Source of the DNA: a bacterium 210820-DFI.6.37 | Lineage (GTDB): Bacteria > Bacillota > Clostridia > Peptostreptococcales > Anaerovoracaceae | Length of the DNA: 64,000 nucleotides | Direction: 5' to 3' | Assembly: GCA_020558355.1 (NCBI GenBank) | Contig: JAJCKG010000001.1 | Span: forward strand, 318,562-382,561 | Program-made: the position numbers and the translations under genes | Notes under the pieces: model-generated | Database searches by the model: none | Told to the model about the DNA's origin: nothing | The model's input: only the letters and a program-made list of their open reading frames with translations | Part shown: piece by piece, positions 43,420 to 52,518 of the stretch | Layout: each line of letters starts with the position of its first letter | Numbering within the stretch: position 1 is the stretch's first letter

Positions 43420-43462
43420 GATCCTTCCCTTTCAGTTTTTATTTTTTGCCTAAATCTTCGAT

Positions 43463-43491
43463 ATTATATCATAGCTGTCTTTCCGCGTCAA
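43463..43491 (-). promoter_or_regulatory. pyr operon promoter
   Basis: TTGACG (43486-43491), 17-base spacer, perfect TATAAT (43463-43468). The leader to pyrC is only about 37 nt, too short for a PyrR attenuator. Confidence 0.88.
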
Positions 43492-43577
43492 CTACTTGAA
43501 TTTCATAGCAGAGCAATCCCTTGTGAAAAATTTTTGCTTGTCTCTTACAAGATAGAAGGCCTGAGGGCTCCGCCCAA

Positions 43578-43621
43578 AGAAAAAGGAATACCTCGTCAGA
43601 AAAACTCTAACGGGTATTCCT
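43578..43621 (-). terminator. Terminator of the permease gene
   Basis: AGGAATACC/GGTATTCCT arms (43584-43592 and 43613-43621), followed on the minus strand by TTTTTC; 28 bases after the permease stop. Confidence 0.8.
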
Positions 43622-43648
43622 CTCTTAAACCGTTCTTTCTAAATGCCG

Positions 43649-45100
43649 TTACAGAATCTGAATTGTTCCGTTCAGCAGTAAGATAACAGAAAGAATAAAC
43701 AGCACAACTACGATGATAGTTGCCACCGCGTCCGTGGCCTTCGGGAACATCTTGATCCCTTTTTGTTTCTGCGTGTACATGTACAGCAGGATTCCAGGGC
43801 CAAAGAGTACGAAGGAAGCCAGTACCGCCTGCCATCCGCTAGCATACAGCATCCATGCGCCGTACACCGCGCCGATAATGGCGAAGATCCATGTCGCGGC
43901 CTTTGTTTTTCCGCTGTCTTCCACCCGTAAGGTTTCTCCCTTTGTTGTAGCCTTCAGACAATATAAGCCTGACAGGAAATAAGGGTACATGATCATACTG
44001 GTGGAAAGAGCGTAGCATACCTGATAGGTTGAGTCATTAAAGAAAATAATGATCAGGAACAGCTGGATAACAACAGTGGAAATAATCGTTGATGTAACCG
44101 GCGCTCCATGCTTGTTTTCCTTTGTGAAGAATTTCGGGAAGCAGCCTTTTGAAGCCGGAGCGTAAGCACTGTCAACACACAGGATCGTATATGTAAATAA
44201 CGCTCCCGCTACAGAAATAATAACCGCGATGTTAACAAGGGTAGAACCCCATCCTCCAACTACAGCTTCCAGTACGCCCGCTACGGATGGAGTCGGCAGC
44301 TCCGCCAGCTCTTCTGTAGGCAGTACACCCATGCTCAGGATGGAAATCATCATATACAGCGCCAGCATGCACAGGAAGCAGATAATGGTTGCCCGGCCCG
44401 CGGCCTTTGTCGTCTTCGCTCTTTCAGAGATAACGACCGCGCCTTCAATACCGATAAAGATCCAAACTGTAATGAATGTCGTACTTTTTACCTGTTCCAT
44501 CAGGCTCATTCCGGAACCTTCTCCGGTAAAGTTGGCCATAAAGACATCCGGGTCAAAGGCGCCCGCAAAGATGATCGCGACCAGAAGGACTACGATCGGC
44601 AGCAGCTTCGCGGCTACAACGATTACATTGATGGTAACCGCCTGATTAATGCCTCTGGAAACCAGAAATGCCAGGAACCAGATTATGATCGATGATACAA
44701 TAAGTGAAGCAAAATTGTTTCCCTCTCCGAAAATCGGGAAGAAATGCCCAAGAGAGGTAAACAGCATAGTAATAAAGGAAATCTGCGCCAGAAGAGCGCT
44801 GATCCAGTATCCCCACGCGGAACAGAATCCGATGAAATCACCGAAACCTTCTTTTGCGTAAGTGTACAGTCCACTGGTAAGGTCCGGCCGCACAACACTC
44901 AGCCTGAAGAAACACATACACAGTGAGAGCATCCCGATACCGGCTACTCCCCAGCCGATCAGGGAAGCCAGAGGATACGCTCCGGAAGCCGCAAAGTCGC
45001 CCGGAATAGCAAACGCGCCGCTGGCCAGGATCAGCCCGATACCGAACATCGTCAGTCTGACGGTACCAAGGCCTTTTCCGTTTGGATTTTGATTTTCCAT
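43649..45100 (-). CDS. APC-family basic amino acid permease (arginine/ornithine antiporter type)
   Basis: About 483 residues with twelve hydrophobic segments. The N-terminal helix has the APC glycine-rich loop (GLILASGAFAIPGD) and later segments carry WIFIGIEGAVVISERAK, typical of the ArcD/basic amino acid-polyamine antiporter group. The ATG at 45100 or a TTG at 45106 could start it; AAGGACGTG lies 13 or 7 bases upstream respectively. It is downstream of the dimethylarginine hydrolase gene, so arginine, methylarginine or citrulline are likely cargo. Confidence 0.85.
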   Translation of the reverse strand: MENQNPNGKGLGTVRLTMFGIGLILASGAFAIPGDFAASGAYPLASLIGWGVAGIGMLSLCMCFFRLSVVRPDLTSGLYTYAKEGFGDFIGFCSAWGYWISALLAQISFITMLFTSLGHFFPIFGEGNNFASLIVSSIIIWFLAFLVSRGINQAVTINVIVVAAKLLPIVVLLVAIIFAGAFDPDVFMANFTGEGSGMSLMEQVKSTTFITVWIFIGIEGAVVISERAKTTKAAGRATIICFLCMLALYMMISILSMGVLPTEELAELPTPSVAGVLEAVVGGWGSTLVNIAVIISVAGALFTYTILCVDSAYAPASKGCFPKFFTKENKHGAPVTSTIISTVVIQLFLIIIFFNDSTYQVCYALSTSMIMYPYFLSGLYCLKATTKGETLRVEDSGKTKAATWIFAIIGAVYGAWMLYASGWQAVLASFVLFGPGILLYMYTQKQKGIKMFPKATDAVATIIVVVLFILSVILLLNGTIQIL

Positions 45101-45201
45101 AATCAATTCACGTCCTTTTCATCTTAAAAAAATGGATAATAAAATTACTGGTTATCCGAAAAACAAATTGACGAACCATTATCATCGATCATTTTTCTCT
45201 C

Positions 45202-45972
45202 CTAGAAACGGAGCGACAGGCAACTCAGTCCGCCATCAAGTTTTCTATATTCTGAAGTATCCACTAAAAGCACCTCATAACCGGCATCCTTGACTGCCTT
45301 TTCTACCGCTGGGTAACCTTCCGGAACGATTACCTTGTCATTTACCCAGATGCAGTTCGCGGCGTAAGCTTCTTCTTCAGGGATAACGATTTTATTATAT
45401 TTTGCAAAATCAGACTTGTCAATGAATTCTCCAGAAACTAACATGTTATTATTTTCAATATAGTTTACGCCAGTCTTCAGATGCAGCACTTTTTCAAGAG
45501 GTACTTCGGAGCCGGTCAGTCCATGCTTCTCTAAAATAGCGATGAACTGTCTGATTCCTTCCTCATTGGTTCTCGCGGAACGTCCTACATAGAAGTGGTC
45601 GCCTACCATCATAACGTCTCCGCCTTCCAGAGTTCCCGGGTCCTTAATATATTCGATCTGATCATCAGAGAAGAACTTTTTAACAGCGCCGATGATCTCG
45701 TTCTTTTCGCCGTTTCTGGAAGCCGCGCCAGGGTTTGTGATGATTGCGCATTTTCTTGTGATAACAGCTGGGTCTTCTACGAAGCAGGAGTCCGGATACC
45801 GTTCGTCAGCGTCCAGAACAGTTACTTCTACGCCGCACTGCTTCAGGGCCGCAATATAATCATCATGCTGCTTTAAAGCCAGTTCATAATCCGGTTTTCC
45901 CAGTTCCGGAGCGGAAGTGATTCCTTCTACCATAGCTTTGCACGGTCTTCTTACAATTACATTCTTGAACAT
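45202..45972 (-). CDS. Dimethylarginine dimethylaminohydrolase-like protein
   Basis: 256-residue guanidine-modifying enzyme. Active-site features are FVEDP (65-69), EGGDVMMVGDHFYVG with acidic and aromatic groups, His164 in HLKTGVNYI and the nucleophile Cys251 in GGLSCLSLRF. The length and the C-terminal Cys fit DDAH (methylarginines to citrulline plus methylamines) better than the longer arginine deiminase of about 410 residues. Free arginine as substrate cannot be excluded. The gene lies behind an AT-rich palindromic promoter and divergent to a GntR regulator. Confidence 0.88.
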   Translation of the reverse strand: MFKNVIVRRPCKAMVEGITSAPELGKPDYELALKQHDDYIAALKQCGVEVTVLDADERYPDSCFVEDPAVITRKCAIITNPGAASRNGEKNEIIGAVKKFFSDDQIEYIKDPGTLEGGDVMMVGDHFYVGRSARTNEEGIRQFIAILEKHGLTGSEVPLEKVLHLKTGVNYIENNNMLVSGEFIDKSDFAKYNKIVIPEEEAYAANCIWVNDKVIVPEGYPAVEKAVKDAGYEVLLVDTSEYRKLDGGLSCLSLRF

Positions 45973-46015
45973 AGTTATTCCTCCATTTATTTTTTAATTT
46001 CTGAATCTTTTGTTT

Positions 46016-46048
46016 AAATATAATATATTATATTTTATATTTTGTCAA
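46016..46048 (-). promoter_or_regulatory. Promoter and putative GntR operator of the dimethylarginine locus
   Basis: Minus-strand TTGACA (46043-46048), 17 bases, TATTAT (46020-46025). The -10 is embedded in a 20-base perfect palindrome (46016-46035; half site AAATATAATA). A repressor bound there would block the hydrolase-permease transcript. Confidence 0.65.
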
Positions 46049-46116
46049 TATTGCGAAGAGATTTCATTGATGCTATATTATTTATAATGTATGATTTACC
46101 ATAGGGAGAGCTTTTT

Positions 46117-46767
46117 ATGTATAAATTTTTATCTTTAAAGGACCATGTATACCAATATATCGCGGACCAGATTTCCAAGGGAGAGCTGGTTCCCGGAAAG
46201 AAGATCAATGAAAATGAAATATGCCAGGAGCTGAATATCAGCCGGACACCTGTCCGGGAAGCGCTGATTCAGCTGTCCAGTGAAGGCGTACTGGAAAACG
46301 TGCCCAGAAAGGGCTTTATTATCAAGGAGCTGAAGGAGGGTGAGGCCCGGCAGCTCTATGAAGTAATCGGTCATTTAGACGGCCTTGCGGCTCAGCTGGC
46401 CTGTCCCCGTCTTACGGAAAGACATTTGAAGGACATGGCGTTTTATATTGACAGCATGGATCTGGCAATCCGTTCGGACAACTATGAAATGTATTACAAA
46501 CAGCAGGAGCTTTTTCATCAGCTCTATACGGAAGAGTGCGGAAACGAAGTTCTTATCGGGCTTCTCGCTCAGTTAAAGAACAAATTTGTTTCCAAAACCT
46601 ATGATCTTTCTACAGATAGTGAAGGAAAAAAAGTACTTCTTACTACCAACCAGGAGCACCGCGTTATTCTGGATCTATTTAAAAATGGGGATTCAGAGGG
46701 ACTGCTGAAATACCTTCATGAGACCCACTGGAATCCGGAGCTGGCCCATACGGAAATAACCACTTAA
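46117..46767 (+). CDS. GntR-family regulator with FCD ligand domain
   Basis: 216 residues. The winged helix (residues 5-72) includes INENEICQELNISRTPVREAL and KGFIIKEL, the standard GntR pattern, shown in part as LNISRTPVREALIQL. The helical FCD domain follows, with RQLYEVIGHLDGLAAQLA and a possible metal/ligand set (Asp, His) in its core. Divergent orientation from the hydrolase and permease genes suggests it controls them, perhaps with a guanidino compound or organic acid as effector; this is inference. Confidence 0.88.
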   Translation: MYKFLSLKDHVYQYIADQISKGELVPGKKINENEICQELNISRTPVREALIQLSSEGVLENVPRKGFIIKELKEGEARQLYEVIGHLDGLAAQLACPRLTERHLKDMAFYIDSMDLAIRSDNYEMYYKQQELFHQLYTEECGNEVLIGLLAQLKNKFVSKTYDLSTDSEGKKVLLTTNQEHRVILDLFKNGDSEGLLKYLHETHWNPELAHTEITT

Positions 46768-46773
46768 AAGTTT

Positions 46774-46809
46774 AAAAAAACGACCGTACCGTCTTGTATG
46801 GTCGTTTTT
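46774..46809. terminator. Bidirectional terminator between gntR and hypE
   Basis: AAAACGACC/GGTCGTTTT arms with a 15-base loop, flanked by A and T runs. Confidence 0.85.
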
Positions 46810-46821
46810 CAGCGCCTAATT

Positions 46822-47802
46822 TCAGCAGATCCTTGGAAGGCCTTCACCGTAAAGGACATCCAGCACTCTGCTTCCACCCAGTCTTGTTGTTATATACGTT
46901 CCGCTGCCCTGAGCGATTTCCCCGATTACAACAGCGGCTTTTCCATGTTCCGTGCCGCGGGTCAGTTCCAGGGCCCGTTCTGCCTGCTCCGCGGGAACGA
47001 CAGCGATCATCTTGCCTTCGTTTCCCATATAAAGCGGGTCCAGTCCCAGAATATCCGCAAATCCCCGCACCTCTTCATCCACTGGAATGGCTTCTTCTAG
47101 CAGGTTGATCCTGCAGCCGGAGGTATCCGCGATCTCATTGAGGATGGTTCCCAGCCCTCCTCTTGTCACATCCCGCATAGTCTTCACCTGGATACCGCCC
47201 GAAAACAACGCATCTGTTATATCCTTCAGACAGCCGCAGTCGCTTTTGATCCCGTTTTCGATTTCCATACGGGCGCTGAGGATGCAGGCATGGTGGTCTC
47301 CCAGATTGCCGGACAGAAGGATCTTGTCTCCCGGCTGGCAGTTTGCGGCGCTTACATCTCTTCCCTCTGGAATAACGCCGATACCGGATGTATTGATATA
47401 AAGCCCGCCGCTTCCTTCTACAACTTTGGTATCTCCCGCTACGATGGTGACTCCGGCTTCCCTGGCCTGGGCCGCCATTGAGCTTACGATCTTATCCAGC
47501 ACTTCGATTTCCAGACCCTCTTCTAAAATAAATCCGCAGGTAATATATTTAGGCTCCGCTCCCATCATCAGAAGGTCATTGACCGTTCCGCAGACGCACA
47601 GCTTGCCGATATCCCCTCCTTTGAAGATAAGGGGCGTCACTACAAAGGAATCGGTGCTGAAGGCGATTTTCCCGTTGATTTCCAGCACTGCCGCGTCTTC
47701 CATTTTATCCAGGACGCTGTTTTTAAAATGCTTTCCGAAAACGCTGCTCATCAGCTCCGCTGATGTTTTTCCGCCGCTTCCATGAGCCATTGTGATTTTC
47801 AT
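46822..47802 (-). CDS. hypE: Hydrogenase maturation protein HypE
   Basis: PurM-like protein of 326 residues that dehydrates the thiocarboxamide on its own C-terminal cysteine to thiocyanate, the source of cyanide ligands for the NiFe centre. It begins with the family motif MAHGSGGKTSAELM and ends in the required PRIC. ATP-site elements such as STDSFVVTPL and GDTKVV are present. Last gene of the hyp operon. Confidence 0.96.
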   Translation of the reverse strand: MKITMAHGSGGKTSAELMSSVFGKHFKNSVLDKMEDAAVLEINGKIAFSTDSFVVTPLIFKGGDIGKLCVCGTVNDLLMMGAEPKYITCGFILEEGLEIEVLDKIVSSMAAQAREAGVTIVAGDTKVVEGSGGLYINTSGIGVIPEGRDVSAANCQPGDKILLSGNLGDHHACILSARMEIENGIKSDCGCLKDITDALFSGGIQVKTMRDVTRGGLGTILNEIADTSGCRINLLEEAIPVDEEVRGFADILGLDPLYMGNEGKMIAVVPAEQAERALELTRGTEHGKAAVVIGEIAQGSGTYITTRLGGSRVLDVLYGEGLPRIC

Positions 47803-47811
47803 ATTGTCCTC

Positions 47812-48846
47812 CTATTTGTTACGATACCAGATCCCGCAGGCTCCTTCCGCGGACACCATGCAAGGCCCGAAGGGGTTCATTGGACCGCACTTGGTCTTGA
47901 ACATAGGGCACTGATCCGGATTGATCTTTCCGACAATCACATCGCCGCAGCGGCAGCCAGCTGGCAGCTTCATGTCCTGGTCAAGGCCGCGGCTTCCTCC
48001 GTCATAAAAGGTATCCTTCAGATAAAGTCCGGAAGCCTCAATAACCCCCAGTCCCCGCCACATGGCCGGTCCCGGTTCAAAATATTTATCCAAAACAGCA
48101 AGGGCCTTAAGGTTTCCTTCTGCGCGGACCGCGTTGGTGTACAGATTTCTGACGCGGGCTTCCTTTTTTTCCAGCTGACGTACAATATCGTAAATAACAG
48201 CCAGGATATGCTCCGCCTCAAAGCCCGCTACCACAAAGGGCTTTCCGTATTTTTCCGCAAGGGCTTCGTAAGGCCGGCTTCCTATAATGACGCTTACATG
48301 TCCCGGACAGATAAATCCGTCGATGTCCCGCTGGTTCTCACAGATCCATGTCAAAGCGGGGATTACGGTTTTCAGCGCTGTGACAAGCCGTATATTTTTT
48401 ATCCCGAGAGCCACTGCCTGTTCCATCATCAGCCCGTAGGCGGGAGCTGTTGTCTCAAAACCCACCGCGGCGACGGTATAGGTAATTTCCGGATGTTTCC
48501 GGGCCTTTTCCACGGCTTCGAAAGGAGAATACATCAGCTCCACTTTCGCGCCTTTTCCCTTCATATCAGAAAGGCTGCCTTCCGTTCCCGGAACCTTCAT
48601 CATATCTCCAAAGGTGAGAAGTACATGATCCGGCTTTAAGGCATATTGGATACATTTGTCAATATAAGCCGTCGGTGTGACACAGACCGGGCATCCCGGG
48701 CCCGAGATCAGCCTGATTTTAGGTGAAATAAGGCTTCGTATCCCATTTTTGAAAATACTGGCCGTATGGGTCCCGCAAACCTCCATCAGCTTGAGCTCCG
48801 GACCGTCATAGGCCTTTAAATACGCGATTACGTCTCTGATTTCCAC
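47812..48846 (-). CDS. hypD: Hydrogenase maturation protein HypD
   Basis: Scaffold on which the Fe(CN)2CO unit is assembled together with HypC. 344 residues with the expected cysteines: MEVCGTHTASIFKNGI, SGPGCPVC, FICPGHVS, and the Fe-S tail cysteines in GCRCGDVIVG and CPMFKTKCGP. Start overlaps the hypC stop by one base. Confidence 0.96.
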   Translation of the reverse strand: MEIRDVIAYLKAYDGPELKLMEVCGTHTASIFKNGIRSLISPKIRLISGPGCPVCVTPTAYIDKCIQYALKPDHVLLTFGDMMKVPGTEGSLSDMKGKGAKVELMYSPFEAVEKARKHPEITYTVAAVGFETTAPAYGLMMEQAVALGIKNIRLVTALKTVIPALTWICENQRDIDGFICPGHVSVIIGSRPYEALAEKYGKPFVVAGFEAEHILAVIYDIVRQLEKKEARVRNLYTNAVRAEGNLKALAVLDKYFEPGPAMWRGLGVIEASGLYLKDTFYDGGSRGLDQDMKLPAGCRCGDVIVGKINPDQCPMFKTKCGPMNPFGPCMVSAEGACGIWYRNK

Positions 48847-49061
48847 TATACCAGTTCCTCCAGATCTGAAAACAGTTCTATGAGCTCCTGGGCCTTGTCC
48901 CGCTCCATTACTTCAATCGCGCAGCCCGCGTGGACCAGTACATACTGGCCCGGCTTAGGATCAACAAGACCCACATTGACATTGACTGAATTTCCTCTAA
49001 AATCCACCTGCGCGGTGGTTCCATCCGTGGCAACAACTTTGCCCGGTATCGCGATACACAT
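48846..49061 (-). CDS. hypC: Hydrogenase maturation chaperone HypC
   Basis: 71-residue chaperone that holds the iron unit through its N-terminal cysteine (MCIAIPGKVV) and delivers it to the hydrogenase large subunit. The central VDFRGNSVNVNVGLVDP and YVLVHAGCAIEVM fit the family. Placed between hypF and hypD without gaps. Confidence 0.95.
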   Translation of the reverse strand: MCIAIPGKVVATDGTTAQVDFRGNSVNVNVGLVDPKPGQYVLVHAGCAIEVMERDKAQELIELFSDLEELV

Positions 49062-51263
49062 TTACTCTTCTTCCTCCTTCCGCTTCATTGCAATATACGC
49101 CTGTCCCAAAGCAATACCTCCGTCATTGGGACTTACGGAAATATTATAGTAAGGTTCAAATCCATTTTCCCTGAGAAGGGCGAGACTTTCTTCCATTAAT
49201 ATTTTATTCTGAAAAACACCGCCGCTGAGGGCTACCTGAAAAGCGCCGGTCTCCTTTCGGATCCTGACGCAGGTATCCAGGATCATCCGCGCCACCTGGT
49301 CATGGAACCGGCGGGCCAGCTCATGCGCTTCGGACTTTCGGGGCGCTGCCGCCGCGTCCTCCAGCATAATCGCACACTGTCCCTCATAATCGTTGCGTTC
49401 TTTAATGCCCAGCAAAGCCGCCACGCCGTCAAAGAGCCGCCCCATGCTGGAGCTTTCAATGGTATTGATCCCCGCTTCCAGCGCTTTTCTTGCCAGAGCT
49501 TCTCCCGGCCAGCAGCGGTCCTGTCGTTTTTTCGCAAAGGCTATGATCTGGGAAAGGTCCAGGGCGATCCCTTCCCCCCGCGCCTGGTAGCCATGCTCCC
49601 AGGCGTACAGATAGCTGACTGCCGACTTCCATCCTTCTTTCATGGAAGAATCGCCGCCCAGCATCTTTACATATCGAAGGTGATCCACCCGCTGAAAGCT
49701 TCCGCCTTCGCACAGCAGAAACTCGCCGCCCCATATAGCTCCATCTGTCCCGTAGCCGGTTCCGTCAAAGCTGACCCCGATTACTTTTCCCCGCAGATCA
49801 TGTTCCGCCATGACAGAAGCGGTATGGGCGTGATGATGCTGCACTTTCAGCAGCGGCAGCCCCAGCTTTTTGGCGTACGCAGTGGTGTAATAGAGAGGAT
49901 GCAGATCGCAGACCGCAAGCTGTGGCCTGACGCGAAACAGCCGCGCCATCCGCTCTGTGTTTTCTTCATATATTTTCTGATTTTCCACACTGTCCATATC
50001 GCCGAAATACTGGCTCATATAGACGAAGGGGCCTTTTGTCAGAGCAAAGGAGTTTTTCAGCTGTCCTCCCACCGCCAGGATCTGCCCGTCAAATCCGGTA
50101 TTCACATATAGCGGCACCGGAGCGTAGCCCTTGGAACGGCGGATCATCTGGGGCTGTCCGTCAATGACTCTCGCAACCGAATCGTCCGCCCGCACCTGGA
50201 TCCTCCGTTTATTGGAAACGACCCCTTTAATAAGCGGCTCCCTCCGGAGCATCCGCTCCATTTCCTCATCGTCCTTTACCATAGGCATATCGGAAAGGTT
50301 GGCGCTGGTGAAAATCAGAGGGCTGATCCGCTCCAGCAGCAGATACTGGGCTCCCATGCTGGGAAGGAAGGAACCGATAAAACGGCTCTTTTGTATTTCC
50401 TTTGACTTAGAAGGCCGGTGCTCCAGCAGGAGGATGGGCCTGGCAGAAGAAGCGATCAGCTTTTCCTCCGTTTCTGATATATAGCAGTACTGCCGGATCT
50501 GCTTTAGATCCCGGAACATGATGGCAAAGGGTTTTTGCTCTCTTTTTTTGATCTTCCGCAGCTTTTCCACCGCCTGGTCATTTTGCGGGTCGCAGACCAG
50601 GTTGTATCCGCCCATGCTTTTAAAAGCAATCACCTCTCCGTCCAGAAGCAGCGCTGCCGCTTCCTCCACCGGCATGCTGAGCATAGGGCCGCAATGGTGG
50701 CAGGAGATGGTCTGAGCGTGGTATCTCCGGTCATGAAGATCGGTATATTCCCTTTGACAGAACTGACACATCGGAAAGTCTTCCATCGTGGTATTCTCCC
50801 GGTCATAGGGAATCCGGTCTATGATGGTATAACGGGGCCCGCAGACCATACAGCTGATAAAGGGATGCCTGTACCTGGGATTTGCCGGATCCCGCATTTC
50901 TGAAAGACAATGGGGGCAGACCGCCAGGTCCGCTGGTATCATGGCGGCTTCATCATCTCCGTGATGACTGTCGGAAATCGTAAAGTCCTCAAAATCCTGA
51001 AATGCTTCTTTTGACCGCTTAATGTGAACGATCTCAGCCGGCGCTGGCTTTTCTGTTTCAATGGCGCCTACAAAATCGTCGATGTTTTTTGGCGTGTCGG
51101 TCACTGTGATTTCAACCAGACCTCCAATATTGAGGACTTTTCCTTTCATATTCATCCGGTCCGCGATCTTTGCGACAAAAGGGCGGAATCCCACGCCCTG
51201 CACAATGCCCCACAGCTTGATCTTCTGTGTTTCTCTCGTTTCCTTATTTGTGGTCATGATCAT
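49062..51263 (-). CDS. hypF: Carbamoyltransferase HypF
   Basis: Makes the thiocarboxamide on HypE from carbamoyl phosphate and ATP. 733 residues with four parts: acylphosphatase domain (about 10-95; GIVQGVGFRPFV), two zinc-finger motifs (CPHCLSEM, CMVCGPRYT, CQFC, CHHCGP), a YrdC-like domain (about 195-380), and a Kae1-like domain with the metal motif VQHHHAHTASVM. The start is ATG at 51263 or 51257, both inside the last codons of hypB. No frameshift or missing motif. Confidence 0.95.
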   Translation of the reverse strand: MIMTTNKETRETQKIKLWGIVQGVGFRPFVAKIADRMNMKGKVLNIGGLVEITVTDTPKNIDDFVGAIETEKPAPAEIVHIKRSKEAFQDFEDFTISDSHHGDDEAAMIPADLAVCPHCLSEMRDPANPRYRHPFISCMVCGPRYTIIDRIPYDRENTTMEDFPMCQFCQREYTDLHDRRYHAQTISCHHCGPMLSMPVEEAAALLLDGEVIAFKSMGGYNLVCDPQNDQAVEKLRKIKKREQKPFAIMFRDLKQIRQYCYISETEEKLIASSARPILLLEHRPSKSKEIQKSRFIGSFLPSMGAQYLLLERISPLIFTSANLSDMPMVKDDEEMERMLRREPLIKGVVSNKRRIQVRADDSVARVIDGQPQMIRRSKGYAPVPLYVNTGFDGQILAVGGQLKNSFALTKGPFVYMSQYFGDMDSVENQKIYEENTERMARLFRVRPQLAVCDLHPLYYTTAYAKKLGLPLLKVQHHHAHTASVMAEHDLRGKVIGVSFDGTGYGTDGAIWGGEFLLCEGGSFQRVDHLRYVKMLGGDSSMKEGWKSAVSYLYAWEHGYQARGEGIALDLSQIIAFAKKRQDRCWPGEALARKALEAGINTIESSSMGRLFDGVAALLGIKERNDYEGQCAIMLEDAAAAPRKSEAHELARRFHDQVARMILDTCVRIRKETGAFQVALSGGVFQNKILMEESLALLRENGFEPYYNISVSPNDGGIALGQAYIAMKRKEEEE

Positions 51264-51948
51264 GCTCGTAATGGTGATGCTCTTTGATTTCCAGCCGCTG
51301 GGCCTTTTCCATAAGCCATGCCGCTACTTCCTCAAAGCCTTCACCTGTTTTCCCTGACACTTTAAATACCGGCACATCCTTGTTGAGGGCGCGTATTCCT
51401 TTCATATAGAAATCCTCGTCAAAGTCCAGGTAAGGAATCAGGTCCACTTTATTGAGGATAATGATATCCGCTTTTTCAAACGCTAAAGGATATTTGTAGG
51501 GCTTGTCACTGCCTTCTGTAACTGTGGAGATCAGCATCATTACATGCTCTCCGATGCTGAACTCGGCAGGACATACCAGATTCCCGATGTTCTCGATAAA
51601 CAGAATGCCTTTTTCATCGAATTCCATATGGCCTGTCATATGCTCGATCATAGGCGCGTCCAGATGGCAGGCGCCGTAGGTATTGATCTGATGGGTGTCG
51701 ATGCCCATCTCTTTCAGATCCCGAGTGTCCAGGTCCGATTCGATATCTCCTTCGATGACATAAGGCTTAAAGCCCTTCAGATGGCGAAAAATATTTTTCA
51801 GGGTGGTTGTTTTTCCCACGCCCGGCGCTCCCATTTCGTTGACTACCAGAACACCATGCGCGCCCAGATGCTGGTTTATATGTTCCGCAATATGGTCGTT
51901 TTCGTCCAGGATCCCTTCCATAACATCGATTTTTCTAATGTCGTGCAT
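51244..51948 (-). CDS. hypB: Nickel-insertion GTPase HypB
   Basis: 234-residue SIMIBI GTPase that works with HypA to insert nickel in hydrogenase. P-loop GAPGVGKTTT is near residue 40, the metal/switch region includes GACHLDAPMI, and NKVDLIPYLDF gives guanine specificity. The C terminus has a short histidine cluster (EHHHYEHDHDH) suited to nickel storage; such clusters are more often N-terminal in HypB. Confidence 0.95.
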   Translation of the reverse strand: MHDIRKIDVMEGILDENDHIAEHINQHLGAHGVLVVNEMGAPGVGKTTTLKNIFRHLKGFKPYVIEGDIESDLDTRDLKEMGIDTHQINTYGACHLDAPMIEHMTGHMEFDEKGILFIENIGNLVCPAEFSIGEHVMMLISTVTEGSDKPYKYPLAFEKADIIILNKVDLIPYLDFDEDFYMKGIRALNKDVPVFKVSGKTGEGFEEVAAWLMEKAQRLEIKEHHHYEHDHDHK

Positions 51949-51963
51949 AATTTTCTCCTCTAC

Positions 51964-52305
51964 TCACTCTACTTCAATACTTTCTATATAAAACTCTTTT
52001 CCAATATCCGTAGGCTCACCGTCCGTTCCGCACTCCGGGCACGCAAAGGACATCATCGGCTTTGCGAAAAGCGCCCCGCAGGCCGGACATTTCAGTTTCG
52101 GCTTTACATGAAGGATTTCCACATCCGCGCCTTCACATAAAGTCCCTTCTCCGATCAGGTCAAAATACATATGTACCGAATCACCCACATATCCGGAATA
52201 ATCGCCGATTACCAGCTTCACCTTGCGTACCCGGTCCGCGCCGGCTTCTCTGCAATGCTTTTCCGCGATTTTTATGATTTGTTCTGTTATAGGATATTCG
52301 TGCAT
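51964..52305 (-). CDS. hypA: Nickel metallochaperone HypA
   Basis: 113-residue nickel-binding partner of HypB. It has the nickel ligand His2 at the start (MHEYPITEQI) and a zinc site of two CxxC pairs (CPAC, CPEC). First gene of the operon A-B-F-C-D-E. No hydrogenase structural genes lie in the window, so the client enzyme is elsewhere. Confidence 0.95.
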   Translation of the reverse strand: MHEYPITEQIIKIAEKHCREAGADRVRKVKLVIGDYSGYVGDSVHMYFDLIGEGTLCEGADVEILHVKPKLKCPACGALFAKPMMSFACPECGTDGEPTDIGKEFYIESIEVE

Positions 52306-52355
52306 ACGTCAATTCCTTTCCCCTGTGTCTACGCGCTTTGCTGCCGTTCTCTTCT

Positions 52356-52385
52356 ATTATAGTGTTTTTTTCTCTGATATACAAA
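52356..52385 (-). promoter_or_regulatory. hyp operon promoter
   Basis: TTTGTA (52380-52385), 18-base spacer, perfect TATAAT (52356-52361), about 50 bases before hypA. Confidence 0.6.
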
Positions 52386-52438
52386 TCTTATTTTTGGAAT
52401 CCTTTCTGCCGGTGCCTTGTATACACACGTCCAATTCG

Positions 52439-52467
52439 TTGACTTTCCAACCCTTTTTTGTTATATT
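52439..52467 (+). promoter_or_regulatory. Promoter of the sodium symporter genes
   Basis: TTGACT (52439-52444), 17-base spacer, TATATT (52462-52467), divergent from the hyp promoter. Confidence 0.6.
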
Positions 52468-52518
52468 TAGAATGCTGATTTTAGTTATATTATTTGCTTT
52501 ATTAGGAGGAAGTTTATT

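Noticed and set aside
43420..43462. PyrR-dependent attenuator upstream of pyrC
   Set aside because: The predicted leader is about 37 nt, with no terminator hairpin or PyrR-binding loop. The hairpin at 43584-43621 lies upstream of the promoter and belongs to the permease gene.
45202..45972. Arginine deiminase (ArcA) assignment
   Set aside because: The protein is 256 residues against about 410 for ArcA and has the C-terminal Cys layout of DDAH; no arcB or arcC accompanies it.
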